A stretch of DNA of 38,004 nucleotides from an uncultured Bacteroidales bacterium. GTDB taxonomy: Bacteria; Bacteroidota; Bacteroidia; Bacteroidales; UBA932. Made by a program: the position numbers and the translations under genes. Below, piece by piece: positions 1-9,023 of the stretch (positions within the stretch are counted from its first letter, which is position 1; the number at the start of each line of letters is the position of its first letter). The stretch is taken from assembly GCA_946406095.1 (NCBI GenBank), contig CAMJJO010000002.1, positions 1 through 38,004 of the forward strand. Reading direction: 5' to 3'. The notes beneath the pieces are model-generated. The model had not been told where the DNA came from. It saw nothing but the letters and a program-made list of their open reading frames with translations, and made no database searches.

Positions 1-178
1 GTCCATCCTTGGAGACAAAGCTTCCGGTGCCCATGAAATCGATGGCGACAACTGCTTTGGACATTGCCTGAATGGCGGGTTTTGCAGTATGGATCATCCA
101 CATTCCTTCATCTGCGAAGAGATTGGCGGAAAAACACAGGAAAGTGGAAACTAGAACGGCTCGGATTATTCTTTTCAT
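1..178 (-). CDS. S46-like secreted peptidase (DPP7/DPP11 type), N-terminal fragment
   Basis: Only the first 59 codons lie in the window; the gene runs off the left edge. The start is the ATG at 178-176. Residues 1-22 form a typical signal peptide (basic start, hydrophobic core, ending SANLFA). The mature part begins DEGMW and soon has a GTGSFVSKDG segment. Both resemble the N-terminus of S46 dipeptidyl peptidases, in which DEGMW follows the signal and a GxxSxxGL segment precedes the catalytic His. The stretch between the two motifs is shorter than I expect for DPP7/DPP11, so it may be a short or divergent S46 member. The catalytic residues are outside the window. It is divergent from the TonB operon, and the Fur-like dyad lies only 5 bases upstream of its start codon, so the two may be co-regulated. 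The coding call is firm; the family call is moderate. Confidence 0.68.
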   Translation of the reverse strand, partial: MKRIIRAVLVSTFLCFSANLFADEGMWMIHTAKPAIQAMSKAVVAIDFMGTGSFVSKDG

Positions 179-183
179 AATGC

Positions 184-205
184 AATGATAATCATTAATT
201 ATGAT
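184..205. promoter_or_regulatory. Fur-box-like operator with overlapping dyads
   Basis: Positions 184-196 read AATGATAATCATT, identical to the 13-base core of the classical Fur consensus GATAATGATAATCATTATC; the outer flanks match poorly. A second dyad overlaps it on the right: ATCAT at 191-195 is mirrored by ATGAT at 201-205. Overlapping half-sites of this kind are typical of Fur-family operators. It lies between the divergent peptidase (start 178) and TonB operon (start 273), just upstream of the predicted -33 element of the operon. Iron control is inferred; another Fur-family metal regulator is possible. Confidence 0.6.
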
Positions 206-217
206 TTTTTGAGCGTT

Positions 218-251
218 TTTGCCCGTTTTTCTTTATTAATACATATATTTG
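218..251 (+). promoter_or_regulatory. Bacteroidetes-type promoter of the TonB/DUF4876/M16 operon
   Basis: TTTG at 218-221 is followed after 22 bases by TATATTTG at 244-251, matching the TTTG / TAnnTTTG pattern of Bacteroidetes primary sigma promoters. The receptor start codon is 21 bases downstream, so the leader would be short, about 16 bases. Confidence 0.6.
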
Positions 252-272
252 TGAGTAGTAGTTTATTCACCG

Positions 273-3200
273 ATGTTTCGCAAAACGACATTGATTCTGA
301 TCGGAATCTGCATGATCTGCTTCTGCGCGCACGCACAGAAGGGTTGCGTTTTTGCGGGAACGGTGCTGGATGAAACAGGTGCTCCGGTGGAATTTGCCAC
401 CGTGGTGCTGGAAAGGACGGAGCAGTGGGGCGTAGCGGACCTGAAAGGGCGTTTCAGCATAAACAACGTGCCGGCCGGCAAGAATACGGTCTCGATCTCC
501 TGCCTCGGATATGCCACCTGGACCAAGGAAATCCAGATCTCCAAAGACATAACCAATTTCAAGATATCCCTTAAAGCAGACAATCTGGCCCTGGAAGGAG
601 CAGTCGTCACGGCCCAGGAAGACGGAAACTCCGCCACCACCTCCCGCACCATCGACAAGACCGCCCTGGACCACGTGCAGCTGATGAATCTTTCGGACAT
701 CTCCCGCCTGCTGCCCGGAGGAGCTACGGCCAAGGACTCCCCCGCCCTCACCAACGAACAGCAGATCTTCCTCAGGGGGAACAGCGGAGAGAGCGGTAGC
801 GCTGCTTTCGGAACGGCCATAGAGGTGGATGGAGTGAGGATTTCCAGCAATGCATCCTTCACCAATTCCGACCTGAACGGGCGCACCGGAAGCGTTTCCG
901 GCAGCACCACCAACAACATCGCATCATCGAATATCGAATCTGTGGAGGTAATCACCGGCGTGCCTTCGGTCGAATACGGAGACATGACTTCCGGCGTGGT
1001 GAAGATCAACACCAGGAAGGGAAAGACTCCCTGGAGCGTCACCATGTCTACCAGCCCCAATACCAAGCAGATTTCCCTGAGCAAGGGATTCGGCCTCGGG
1101 GTTTCGTCCAAAGGCCAGCCCAAAGGAGTACTGAACGCCAGCATGGAGCACACGGTTTCCATTTCGGATCCCATGTCCCCCTACACTTCCTACGACAGGA
1201 ACGGCATCTCCCTCACCTACAGCAACCTCTTCTCGAAGGGGGCGCTGAAGGACACCCCCGTCAGACTGTCCGCGAGCCTTTCCGGAAACCTCGGAGGGCT
1301 GGACAACCAGGCCGACCCGGACAAGATGGTGGGCACCTTCCATACCAAGAAAGACAACGCCCTGCGTGGCAACTTCAGCGTAAACTGGCTGCTGAGCAAG
1401 AAATGGATCACCAATCTGGAGCTGAACGCATCCGCATCCTACGGCAACAAGCAGGACAGGGAGAAGGCATACTACGACAAGGCCACCACCACGACGGCCC
1501 TGCACGCCATCCAGAAAGGATATTACATGTCCACTCCCTACGACCCGAATAGCGACAATCCCGCGGTCCTGCTGGACAAGGGTGCGTTCTATAACGTAAT
1601 GCGCATCGACGACAGGCCCTTCAGTTCCAAGGTATCGCTCAAGGCCAACCAGGCCACGAGCCTGGGCAAGGTCAACAACAAGATAAAGGTCGGTACCGAC
1701 TGGACCGTCGACAAGAACTACGGCACCGGTGAAGGCACTGAGGAGCTTTCCACCGCCCCCACCTACAGGGAGTGGCGGTTCTGCGAGGTGCCTGCAATGC
1801 ACAACTTGGGCGCATACGCGGAAGACAATATGATGGTGCACATGGGCAAGGATGCCAGGCTGAACCTGATTGCAGGCCTGCGCGGCGATGCCACCGTCAT
1901 AAAGGGATCTGCCTACGGCACCACCACCAGCCTCTCGCCCCGCTTCAACGCGAAATACACCGCCTTCACCCCCAAGACCCGCAAGGACAGGTTCGTCAAG
2001 GAGCTTTCCGCACGCGCCAGCTGGGGAATTGCGGTCAAGCAGCCTTCCTTCTCGGTGCTCTTCCCCACTCCGAGCTATCTCGACATCGACGTATTCACCT
2101 CGACCGCCGATTCCAAGAACGTGATTTACAAGGCGATGTATGTAATGCCAAGGACCATCGAATACAATTCCGCGCTGCGCTGGCAGAGGAACCGCCAGGC
2201 GGAAATCGGCTTCGATATCAACCTCGGCGGCACCAAGGTATCGCTGGCGGCTTTCCGCAATGTCACGGTGGATGCATATAACAAGGGAACGAACTACGAT
2301 GTCTTCTCCTACAACCTCACCACCGCGGCTGCAGTGCAGGGCATAGACATCCCCGCAGATGACAGGATCTACGAGGTGAATCCCCTGGACGGAAGCATCA
2401 CGGTCAGTGACCGCACGGGCGCAAAACCCACGGTGGATGTGGCGAAGAACCAGGTAACGCGCTTTGTGGCAGGCTATTACGAGAAGAACGACGAGAGTCC
2501 CATCAAGCGCTACGGCCTGGAATGGGTGGTCGATTTCAAGCGCATCCGCGCCATCAACACCACCATACGCTGGGACGGCTCCTTCTACGGCTACAGGTCC
2601 GTCTACACCGACCTCACTCCCTACAATCCCACCTCCAAGAAGGATGGTTCCCTCTATAAATACATCGGATGGTATGTGGGCGGAATGAGCGGCAGCAACG
2701 GACAGGAGACCCGCTCGATAAAGACCAATATCACCATCACCACCCATATCCCCAAGGTGAGGATGATATTCTCCGCCAAGCTGGAGAGCAGCCTGATGCG
2801 TTATTCCAGGGCCCTCAGCGAGAAGGCGGACGGCTCGGCCCGCAGCTACGTGGTCTCCGACCCCACCGACTTCTCCAGCATTACCGACCAGTCCATCTAT
2901 GACGGCAAGTGCTACGCCGTGACCTATCCCGAGTATTACTCGGTGCAGGGAGATCCCACCCTCAGGCCCTTCAAGGAGGATTATCTGGCCGCAAAGAAAA
3001 ACAACGATACAGAACTGGTCGGCAATCTCAACGAACTGATATATACCAACACCACCTACCTGTACACCTACCTGAAAGACTGGATCAGTCCATATTTCAG
3101 CGCAAACATAAGCGTCACGAAGGAAATCGGGGACCTTGCTTCCATCTCCTTCTACGCCAACAACTTCTTCAACAACCTGGGCCAGGTTTATTCCACGAGG

Positions 3201-3275
3201 AGCGAGAACTGGACTTCCGTCTCTTCCTACATTCCCAGGTTCTATTACGGCTTGACATTAAGAATCAAATTTTAA
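273..3275 (+). CDS. TonB-dependent outer-membrane receptor with carboxypeptidase-like N-terminal domain
   Basis: A 1000-residue outer-membrane transporter that would bind a ligand at the surface and import it using TonB energy. Residues 1-22 are a signal peptide ending AHAQ. Residues about 25-103 form a carboxypeptidase-regulatory-like beta-sandwich (GTVLDETGAPVEFATV). Residues about 118-250 are the plug, with an FLRGNSG segment, EVDGVRI, and a SVEVITGVPSVEYGDMTSG stretch typical of plugs. The rest is a beta-barrel rich in aromatic and Gly/Asn strands, ending in the aromatic-terminated RIKF expected for BAM recognition. It heads a four-gene run with gaps of 18, 5 and 13 bases and sits behind a promoter and a Fur-like dyad. 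The ligand is unknown; iron or an iron-bearing compound is suggested only by the operator. There is no SusD gene beside it, which argues against a glycan system. Confidence 0.92.
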   Translation: MFRKTTLILIGICMICFCAHAQKGCVFAGTVLDETGAPVEFATVVLERTEQWGVADLKGRFSINNVPAGKNTVSISCLGYATWTKEIQISKDITNFKISLKADNLALEGAVVTAQEDGNSATTSRTIDKTALDHVQLMNLSDISRLLPGGATAKDSPALTNEQQIFLRGNSGESGSAAFGTAIEVDGVRISSNASFTNSDLNGRTGSVSGSTTNNIASSNIESVEVITGVPSVEYGDMTSGVVKINTRKGKTPWSVTMSTSPNTKQISLSKGFGLGVSSKGQPKGVLNASMEHTVSISDPMSPYTSYDRNGISLTYSNLFSKGALKDTPVRLSASLSGNLGGLDNQADPDKMVGTFHTKKDNALRGNFSVNWLLSKKWITNLELNASASYGNKQDREKAYYDKATTTTALHAIQKGYYMSTPYDPNSDNPAVLLDKGAFYNVMRIDDRPFSSKVSLKANQATSLGKVNNKIKVGTDWTVDKNYGTGEGTEELSTAPTYREWRFCEVPAMHNLGAYAEDNMMVHMGKDARLNLIAGLRGDATVIKGSAYGTTTSLSPRFNAKYTAFTPKTRKDRFVKELSARASWGIAVKQPSFSVLFPTPSYLDIDVFTSTADSKNVIYKAMYVMPRTIEYNSALRWQRNRQAEIGFDINLGGTKVSLAAFRNVTVDAYNKGTNYDVFSYNLTTAAAVQGIDIPADDRIYEVNPLDGSITVSDRTGAKPTVDVAKNQVTRFVAGYYEKNDESPIKRYGLEWVVDFKRIRAINTTIRWDGSFYGYRSVYTDLTPYNPTSKKDGSLYKYIGWYVGGMSGSNGQETRSIKTNITITTHIPKVRMIFSAKLESSLMRYSRALSEKADGSARSYVVSDPTDFSSITDQSIYDGKCYAVTYPEYYSVQGDPTLRPFKEDYLAAKKNNDTELVGNLNELIYTNTTYLYTYLKDWISPYFSANISVTKEIGDLASISFYANNFFNNLGQVYSTRSENWTSVSSYIPRFYYGLTLRIKF

Positions 3276-3293
3276 CACCAAATCATCAGTATT

Positions 3294-4607
3294 ATGAAAA
3301 AGATTTTGAGCATCTTCTCAATTGCTGCACTGCTCTTCGCTGCAGCATCCTGCAATGAGAACAAGGAACCCAAGGCGGTGGAAATCACCGTCCAGCTCAC
3401 CAGCGACAACGCGGCTCTCGCAGTCGAAGGCATTCCCGTAGAACTCGTGGAGGCCTCCGGCGCTGCCACCTACACCGAGAATACCGACGCCAGCGGCTGC
3501 GCCATCTTCAAGGTGCCCGCAGGCAGCTATTCCGCCTCCGTGGCTTACAAGACCGTCGCCGACGGTGAGAAACTGGTTTACAGCGGTTCCGTCAACGTGG
3601 TAGTCGACGGCGCTGCCGCCGAGCCTTTCATGCTCGCCCTCAACAAGGTCACGAGCCCCCAGATCATCATCAAGGAACTGTATTGCACCGGCTGCCCCAA
3701 GAACACCACCGGCAACTACACAGACGACGCCTACATCATCCTCTACAACAACTCCGATGTGGAAGCAGATGCCAGCGACATCGTCATCTCCCTGGTCCAG
3801 CCCGGTAACGGCCACGCCACCAACAAGTATTATGTCGACGACAAGCTCCTCTATGAGAACGAGAACTGGATCCTTGCCTACAGCGCCATCTGGTGGTTCA
3901 AGGAGCAGGTCAAGATTCCTGCATATTCCCAGATCGTCATCGCCATCTTCGGCGGCATCGACCACACCCAAACAGTCACCGCATCGGTCGACCTGAGCGA
4001 TCCCAACTACTACTGGATGTCCAACACCGACATCAGCACCACCTTCAAGGCCGCTAAGTACAGTGTCTCCAACAACATCCCCACGAGCCACTACATGACC
4101 ACCTATCCCGTATCCGCCGGTACCGCATGGGTCCTTTCCAACAACTCCCCCGCCCTTTACATCGGCAAGATGGACAAGGCAGCCGCAGAGGCTCTCAGCA
4201 AGGATACCGAGAACTACGAGAAGACTTCCCTCACCAACGCCAAGTTCCCCAAGGCCAATGTTACCGACTGTGTGGAGGTCTGGTCTGCAGCCAACATCGA
4301 GAAGAGCAAGGTCCGCTTCCCCGCTTCCCTCAACACAGGTCATGTGGATATCACCAACAACCTCGGCCACTCCGTCTATCGTAATGTTGATAAGGAAGCC
4401 ACCGAGGCTCTGGCCGAGAACGCCGGCAAGATCGTTTACAACTACGCAGGAGGCACCTTTGACGCTACCACCAATACAGGCTCCACCGATCCTTCGGGCA
4501 TCGATGCCGAGGCTTCCATCGCCGCCGGTGCACACATCGTCTACAAAGACACCAACGATTCCGGCAAGGACTTCCACGAAAGGACCAAGGCTTCCATCAA
4601 GAAGTAA
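3294..4607 (+). CDS. DUF4876-like surface lipoprotein
   Basis: A 437-residue lipoprotein. The signal peptide ends in the lipobox AASC with Cys20 as the lipidation site, and the following NENKEP is acidic/polar, consistent with outer-membrane or surface sorting. Residues about 28-115 look like a beta-sandwich regulatory domain (an EITVQL strand, a GIPVEL strand, then a DASGCAIFKVPAGSY turn). From about residue 120 comes the region I recognise as DUF4876: IIIKELYCTGCPK with a C131-x-x-C134 pair, then DDAYIILYNNSD, which resembles the entry strand of lamin-tail-like folds (inference). Such proteins are encoded beside TonB receptors in Bacteroidetes, so it is probably the ligand-capturing partner of the preceding receptor. 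No enzymatic motif is visible. The CxxC pair could bind a metal or form a disulfide. Confidence 0.8.
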   Translation: MKKILSIFSIAALLFAAASCNENKEPKAVEITVQLTSDNAALAVEGIPVELVEASGAATYTENTDASGCAIFKVPAGSYSASVAYKTVADGEKLVYSGSVNVVVDGAAAEPFMLALNKVTSPQIIIKELYCTGCPKNTTGNYTDDAYIILYNNSDVEADASDIVISLVQPGNGHATNKYYVDDKLLYENENWILAYSAIWWFKEQVKIPAYSQIVIAIFGGIDHTQTVTASVDLSDPNYYWMSNTDISTTFKAAKYSVSNNIPTSHYMTTYPVSAGTAWVLSNNSPALYIGKMDKAAAEALSKDTENYEKTSLTNAKFPKANVTDCVEVWSAANIEKSKVRFPASLNTGHVDITNNLGHSVYRNVDKEATEALAENAGKIVYNYAGGTFDATTNTGSTDPSGIDAEASIAAGAHIVYKDTNDSGKDFHERTKASIKK

Positions 4608-4612
4608 TTCCC

Positions 4613-6196
4613 ATGAAGTTCAGCCTGAAGGCAATATTCGCAGTTCTATGTCTCTGTTCCGCGGTTTCCGCCGCGGGACAGGGGGAACTGCGTAATTTCC
4701 GGTTCACGGTTGAGGCGAATCCAGGAATGGTATCGTCCAACCCGGCTTTCCTCGATGCGTGGAAAGGGAAAATGTCGATGGCGGAACTCTCTTTCGAAAA
4801 AGAAAACGGGGAACTCAAGGCCCTGAACGAATCGGCCGACAGCTGGACTCTCACCGCGCTCACCGAATCGTATTACCGCGTCTCCGACAAGTTAGACTTC
4901 CACGGCCTGCTTTCCTGGTCGGACTTCCAGGGCAAAGGCATGGGAGGACAGATCCTGCTGGATCCTTCCTACAACCCCGTCAACTTCCTCGAGAATACCG
5001 AATCTACCCTCGGCACCAAGAAAAAAGAGCTTTACACCCTTTCCGGAGGCATATCCTACGAGGTCAACGACCGTCTCTCCGTTGGATTCTCTTCCTTCTA
5101 TCAGGCCGGGGATATGAACAAAATCAAGGATCCCCGTTTCAGCAACATCTGGATGGACCTGGACCTGGATGCCGGCGTGCGCTACGTGGTGTCCGACTTC
5201 CTTTCGCTCGGTGCATCGCTGAAGTGGAGGAACACTCTCGAACAGGTGAAGGGGCAGATTTCCGGGGCTACTGGCAAACAATACTTCATAGACACCGACA
5301 AGGGCGGCTTCTTCGGCACTGTGGCCGAGCTTTCCGGAGACTATAATTATATCTCCGAGAGCAATGCACGCCCCATGAACAACAACTGGTACGGGGGCGC
5401 CATCCAGGCCGGCATAAGGGATGTATACTGCGGAGAACTCAGCTTCCTGGTGCGAAACGGCTACTTCGGCAGGAAAGCATCCGCCTCCGCGACCTATTTC
5501 GAATTCTCCGGAATGCAGCTGGGCTACGACGGAGCCCTTGACATCCCCTCCGGAAAGAATCTCCACCACGCCGTGTTGCACGCCGCATACGGCACCCTCT
5601 CGAACGACGAGAACATCATCAAATACAACACGCCCCCCGGCGGCAATACGGTTGTCGTCTACGGCGGGCAGAACCATATCCTGGACAGGACCACCATAGA
5701 GGCCTCGGCAGATTACTGCTGGATACGCGGCGCCGCTTCGGGCAACCCCGACTTTGCAGCCGGCGCCAGGGCGGATTTTTGCTCGATGTCCCAGGAGACG
5801 GTGCTATATCCCTACTACCGCAGGCAGGGCTACAGCCACGTGGAGGCCGAACTCTATTCTCAGAAGAGTTTTTCCGCAGGGCGTATCTTCATCTGCATCG
5901 ATGCCGCGGTCTGCGGCTATGCCGGCTTCGGCACCAAGAAGGACGATGGCTCCTATGCCTCCAGTTCCTCCACTTCCCTGAAAAGTTTCGACAGCTATCT
6001 CGACAAGCATTTCGAGTTCGAGACCGCTCCGAGGGCAGGCGCCCGCCTCTCACTCAGTTTCATCCTCCCCATCAAGGGAGGCATAACCCCCTACATCAGC
6101 ATTTCCGACCGTTTCATCTCCCTCACCGGAGAGAATGAATATCTGGCCGGCAAGACACGTAATCTCGCAGCCGTAAAGCTTGGCTGCAACTTCTGA
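4613..6196 (+). CDS. DUF6850-like outer-membrane beta-barrel protein
   Basis: A 527-residue secreted protein starting 5 bases after the lipoprotein gene. Residues 1-22 are a signal peptide ending SAAGQ. The mature part has no recognisable catalytic motif but shows alternating amphipathic strands with many Tyr, Phe, Gly and Asn residues, and ends in KLGCNF, a terminal aromatic residue as expected for BAM-inserted barrels. The early motif NPGMVSSNPAFLDAW and the overall length match the DUF6850 family, which I recall accompanying DUF4876 genes. It probably forms a second barrel or scaffold in the same outer-membrane complex as the TonB receptor. Its exact role is unknown. The fold call is fairly secure; the family name is from memory. 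Confidence 0.72.
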   Translation: MKFSLKAIFAVLCLCSAVSAAGQGELRNFRFTVEANPGMVSSNPAFLDAWKGKMSMAELSFEKENGELKALNESADSWTLTALTESYYRVSDKLDFHGLLSWSDFQGKGMGGQILLDPSYNPVNFLENTESTLGTKKKELYTLSGGISYEVNDRLSVGFSSFYQAGDMNKIKDPRFSNIWMDLDLDAGVRYVVSDFLSLGASLKWRNTLEQVKGQISGATGKQYFIDTDKGGFFGTVAELSGDYNYISESNARPMNNNWYGGAIQAGIRDVYCGELSFLVRNGYFGRKASASATYFEFSGMQLGYDGALDIPSGKNLHHAVLHAAYGTLSNDENIIKYNTPPGGNTVVVYGGQNHILDRTTIEASADYCWIRGAASGNPDFAAGARADFCSMSQETVLYPYYRRQGYSHVEAELYSQKSFSAGRIFICIDAAVCGYAGFGTKKDDGSYASSSSTSLKSFDSYLDKHFEFETAPRAGARLSLSFILPIKGGITPYISISDRFISLTGENEYLAGKTRNLAAVKLGCNF

Positions 6197-6209
6197 TAAC
6201 CGATTGACA

Positions 6210-9023
6210 ATGAACAAGACCTGTTGTATTCTGGCCGCCGCATTATTCGCCGCCCAGGCAGTTTTCGCACAAATCATCCCGGACGATCCGGAGTTCCGCA
6301 CCGGCAAACTTGCCAACGGCATGAGCTACTATCTCTGCCATAACGAGAAGCCGGAAGGCTGCGCGGAATTTTACATCGCGCACAACGTCGGAGCCCTCCA
6401 GGAAGAGGATAACCAGAACGGCCTGGCCCACTTCCTCGAGCATATGGCCTTCAACGGCACCCGCCACTACCCCGGCAAGGGTATTCTGGACTTTCTTGCT
6501 AAGGAAGGCGTCCGCTTCGGATACAACGTCAATGCATATACTTCCCGGACGGAGACCGTCTACAACCTCTCCAAGGTGCCTCTGGTGAGGGATTCTTTCG
6601 TGGACTCGGTGCTGATGGTGCTTCACGACTGGTCTTGCGACATCTCCTGCGAGCAGCAGGCTCTGGACGATGAGCGCGGAGTCATCAGCGAGGAATGGCG
6701 TTTCCGCAACGACCCCCGGAGCCGGATGGCCAACAAGCAGAGCGCACTCATCTACAAAGGCTCGAAATACGCCGACAGGGATGTGATCGGCACCCTCGAG
6801 GTGATCAACGGCTTCAAACGTCACGAGATTCTCGATTTCTACCACAAATGGTACCGCCCGGACCTGCAGGCCATCATAGTAGTGGGCGACTTCGATACCG
6901 CCAGGATGGAGGGCAGGATCAGGAAACTCTTCTCGGATATCCCTGCAGCCGTCAATCCGACTCCGAAAGAGTCATATATATCTCCTGTGCTGAGCGAGTA
7001 CATGTTTGCGGACATGACCGATCCGGAAATCAAATATCAGGCATACAAGGCCATCTACAAACAGCGTTTCACGGTCAGCGACCCGAAGGACGAGGCCTAC
7101 CATAAAGACTTCTTCTGCAGGCAGATAGTATCTTCGGTGCTGGCCGACAGACTGCGCAAACGCAGCAAGGAGAAGGGCGCCCCCGCCCAGAGCGCCACCA
7201 TGGTCACCAGCGTCTATCAGCCGGATCTATACGTGTCGCTGATCACCGTGGTTCCCAAGAAAAAGGACCGGCTGCTGGACTGCCTGGAATTCACCGAACT
7301 CGAGGTTCGCAGGATGCTGCAGCACGGCATCAGCGCCGACGAGCTTGAGGTGGCCAAGATAAACATAGCTTCCCGATTCCATCTCAACCAGGAAAGCTCC
7401 AGAGAAGATACCAAGAACGCCGAGATAGTGCCCATGGCCCTCGGCGCCTTCCTGCAAGGTGCCCCGCTGGTGCTTCCGGAGACCCTGAAAGAACTGCGAA
7501 AGGCCATTCTGGACGGCATCTCCCCGGAGGATATCGCCCCCTACCCTGCAATGATGCTCAGGGACTGCGAGAAGATCTATACCAACAGCTACAACAGCAA
7601 GGACGACGCAGGCATAGCCCCTTCTCCAGAGCAGATGAAAGCCGCTCTGGCAAAGGTGGATGCAGAGAGTGTGGATCCGGAGTTCCTCGATTATCCCGAG
7701 CTGGACCTGAAGCTCGACGTGAAGCCCGGGCGCATCGTAAAGACCGCTTCCGTCAAGGGGAAGGATATGGAGAAATGGACCCTTTCCAACGGCGTGCAGG
7801 TGTTCTACAAGCAGGCCGAAAAGGTGAAGAGCGGGCAGAGCCTCTACATGACGCTTCTCTTCGACACCGGCTACAGAGCTTATCAACAGGACAAGATCGA
7901 TGCCAGCAACTTTGCGATGGGTTACAACAAACGCAACGCCGGCTTCCGCAATTGCTCCAAGACTGAATTCCGCAATTATCCCGAGCTGAACGGCGTGAGC
8001 ATCATCATGAGCAATGTTCCTCAGGCGGGGCGTATCATGATCAGTTCCCGCGCAGACAAGGTAGAAACCGCTTTCAAATCCGCCTATCTCCAGCTCACCG
8101 AGCCCTATTTCGGCACCCAGAGGGACCTGGACCTCTACAAGGCCCAGCAACTCAAGAGCCTAGGCAAGAAGAAGAGCGCACGCAACCTCTACGACATCAA
8201 ATGCAGGGACATAGCCTACGGCAAACACCCTTGGCTCAACGAACTCGACAGCGCCGCAGTCAATGCCACCGACATGGCTTTGCTGGAAGATTCCTACAAA
8301 CGCATCTACGGCGATATCTCCCACATGAAACTGGTGCTCTGCAGCGACCTTCCCCGCGAGCAGATATCCACCCTCGTGGAGCAGTATATTGCTTCTCTGG
8401 ATACGTCCTACCCTTATGGCAAGGGCAAATATTTCCCCGTCAAGCCCGTAATCAAGGGCCACAGCACCATCATGGAAAAGAACAAGCCGGTGGCGGCCCC
8501 ATATACCGACATCAGTTGCAACTACTTCTACAAAGGCGGCAGATCGCTCAAGGAAAGGGCTGAACTGGACATTCTCGACTACATCCTTTCCGCCCGTTAT
8601 CTCGCCCTCATACGCGAGGAACGCGGAGGCGCGTACAGCGTGTCTTTCCGCACCGAGATCAACGAAGAAGCAGGGCTACCTTCACACTCTTACGTAGATT
8701 TCCGCACCCGTCCCGAACTCAGGGAGATGCTTCTCCAGGACGTGCAGGACGTGCTCGACAAGATGTGCAAGGAAGGGCCCACGGCCGAAGAGATGGACCT
8801 TGCAGTAAAGTATCTGGTAAAGCACAATGCAGAGAAAGAGGCTCTGGCTAAGCGTTCCCTCAGCACCCAGGAAGACCGTATGCTCTCCTACGTTCGCTGG
8901 GGCACTCCCTACGGCTACGATTATGAGGGCGTAGTGCGTTCGGTCAAAGCTTCCGACGTGCGCGCCATGGCCAGGCACATCGCTGCCGGAAATGCCTTCA
9001 TACAGGTGTATACCGAGGAATAA
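6210..9023 (+). CDS. M16-family zinc metalloprotease (PqqL/FusC-like size and layout)
   Basis: A 937-residue secreted M16 (pitrilysin/insulinase) peptidase. The start is placed at the ATG at 6210, giving a clean signal peptide MNKTCC...AVFAQ; an in-frame TTG at 6180 would overlap the upstream gene and bury the signal. The inverted zinc motif HFLEH is at residues 74-78, with the conserved downstream glutamates in DDERGVISEEW (E155 and E162), one of which would complete the zinc site. A second, non-catalytic M16 half follows, as in other two-half M16 proteins of about 900-950 residues. It lies 13 bases after the beta-barrel gene and ends the operon. M16 enzymes digest unfolded or small proteins inside a chamber. 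Beside a TonB receptor it could process an imported protein ligand, by analogy with FusC (inference). Confidence 0.9.
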   Translation: MNKTCCILAAALFAAQAVFAQIIPDDPEFRTGKLANGMSYYLCHNEKPEGCAEFYIAHNVGALQEEDNQNGLAHFLEHMAFNGTRHYPGKGILDFLAKEGVRFGYNVNAYTSRTETVYNLSKVPLVRDSFVDSVLMVLHDWSCDISCEQQALDDERGVISEEWRFRNDPRSRMANKQSALIYKGSKYADRDVIGTLEVINGFKRHEILDFYHKWYRPDLQAIIVVGDFDTARMEGRIRKLFSDIPAAVNPTPKESYISPVLSEYMFADMTDPEIKYQAYKAIYKQRFTVSDPKDEAYHKDFFCRQIVSSVLADRLRKRSKEKGAPAQSATMVTSVYQPDLYVSLITVVPKKKDRLLDCLEFTELEVRRMLQHGISADELEVAKINIASRFHLNQESSREDTKNAEIVPMALGAFLQGAPLVLPETLKELRKAILDGISPEDIAPYPAMMLRDCEKIYTNSYNSKDDAGIAPSPEQMKAALAKVDAESVDPEFLDYPELDLKLDVKPGRIVKTASVKGKDMEKWTLSNGVQVFYKQAEKVKSGQSLYMTLLFDTGYRAYQQDKIDASNFAMGYNKRNAGFRNCSKTEFRNYPELNGVSIIMSNVPQAGRIMISSRADKVETAFKSAYLQLTEPYFGTQRDLDLYKAQQLKSLGKKKSARNLYDIKCRDIAYGKHPWLNELDSAAVNATDMALLEDSYKRIYGDISHMKLVLCSDLPREQISTLVEQYIASLDTSYPYGKGKYFPVKPVIKGHSTIMEKNKPVAAPYTDISCNYFYKGGRSLKERAELDILDYILSARYLALIREERGGAYSVSFRTEINEEAGLPSHSYVDFRTRPELREMLLQDVQDVLDKMCKEGPTAEEMDLAVKYLVKHNAEKEALAKRSLSTQEDRMLSYVRWGTPYGYDYEGVVRSVKASDVRAMARHIAAGNAFIQVYTEE

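Noticed and set aside
273..3275. SusC/SusD-type glycan utilisation locus
   Set aside because: There is no SusD-like lipoprotein, glycoside hydrolase or hybrid regulator nearby; the partner proteins are DUF4876/DUF6850-like and a protease.
6180..6209. Upstream TTG start for the M16 protease
   Set aside because: It overlaps the end of the barrel gene and would place ten residues before a perfect signal peptide that starts at the ATG at 6210.
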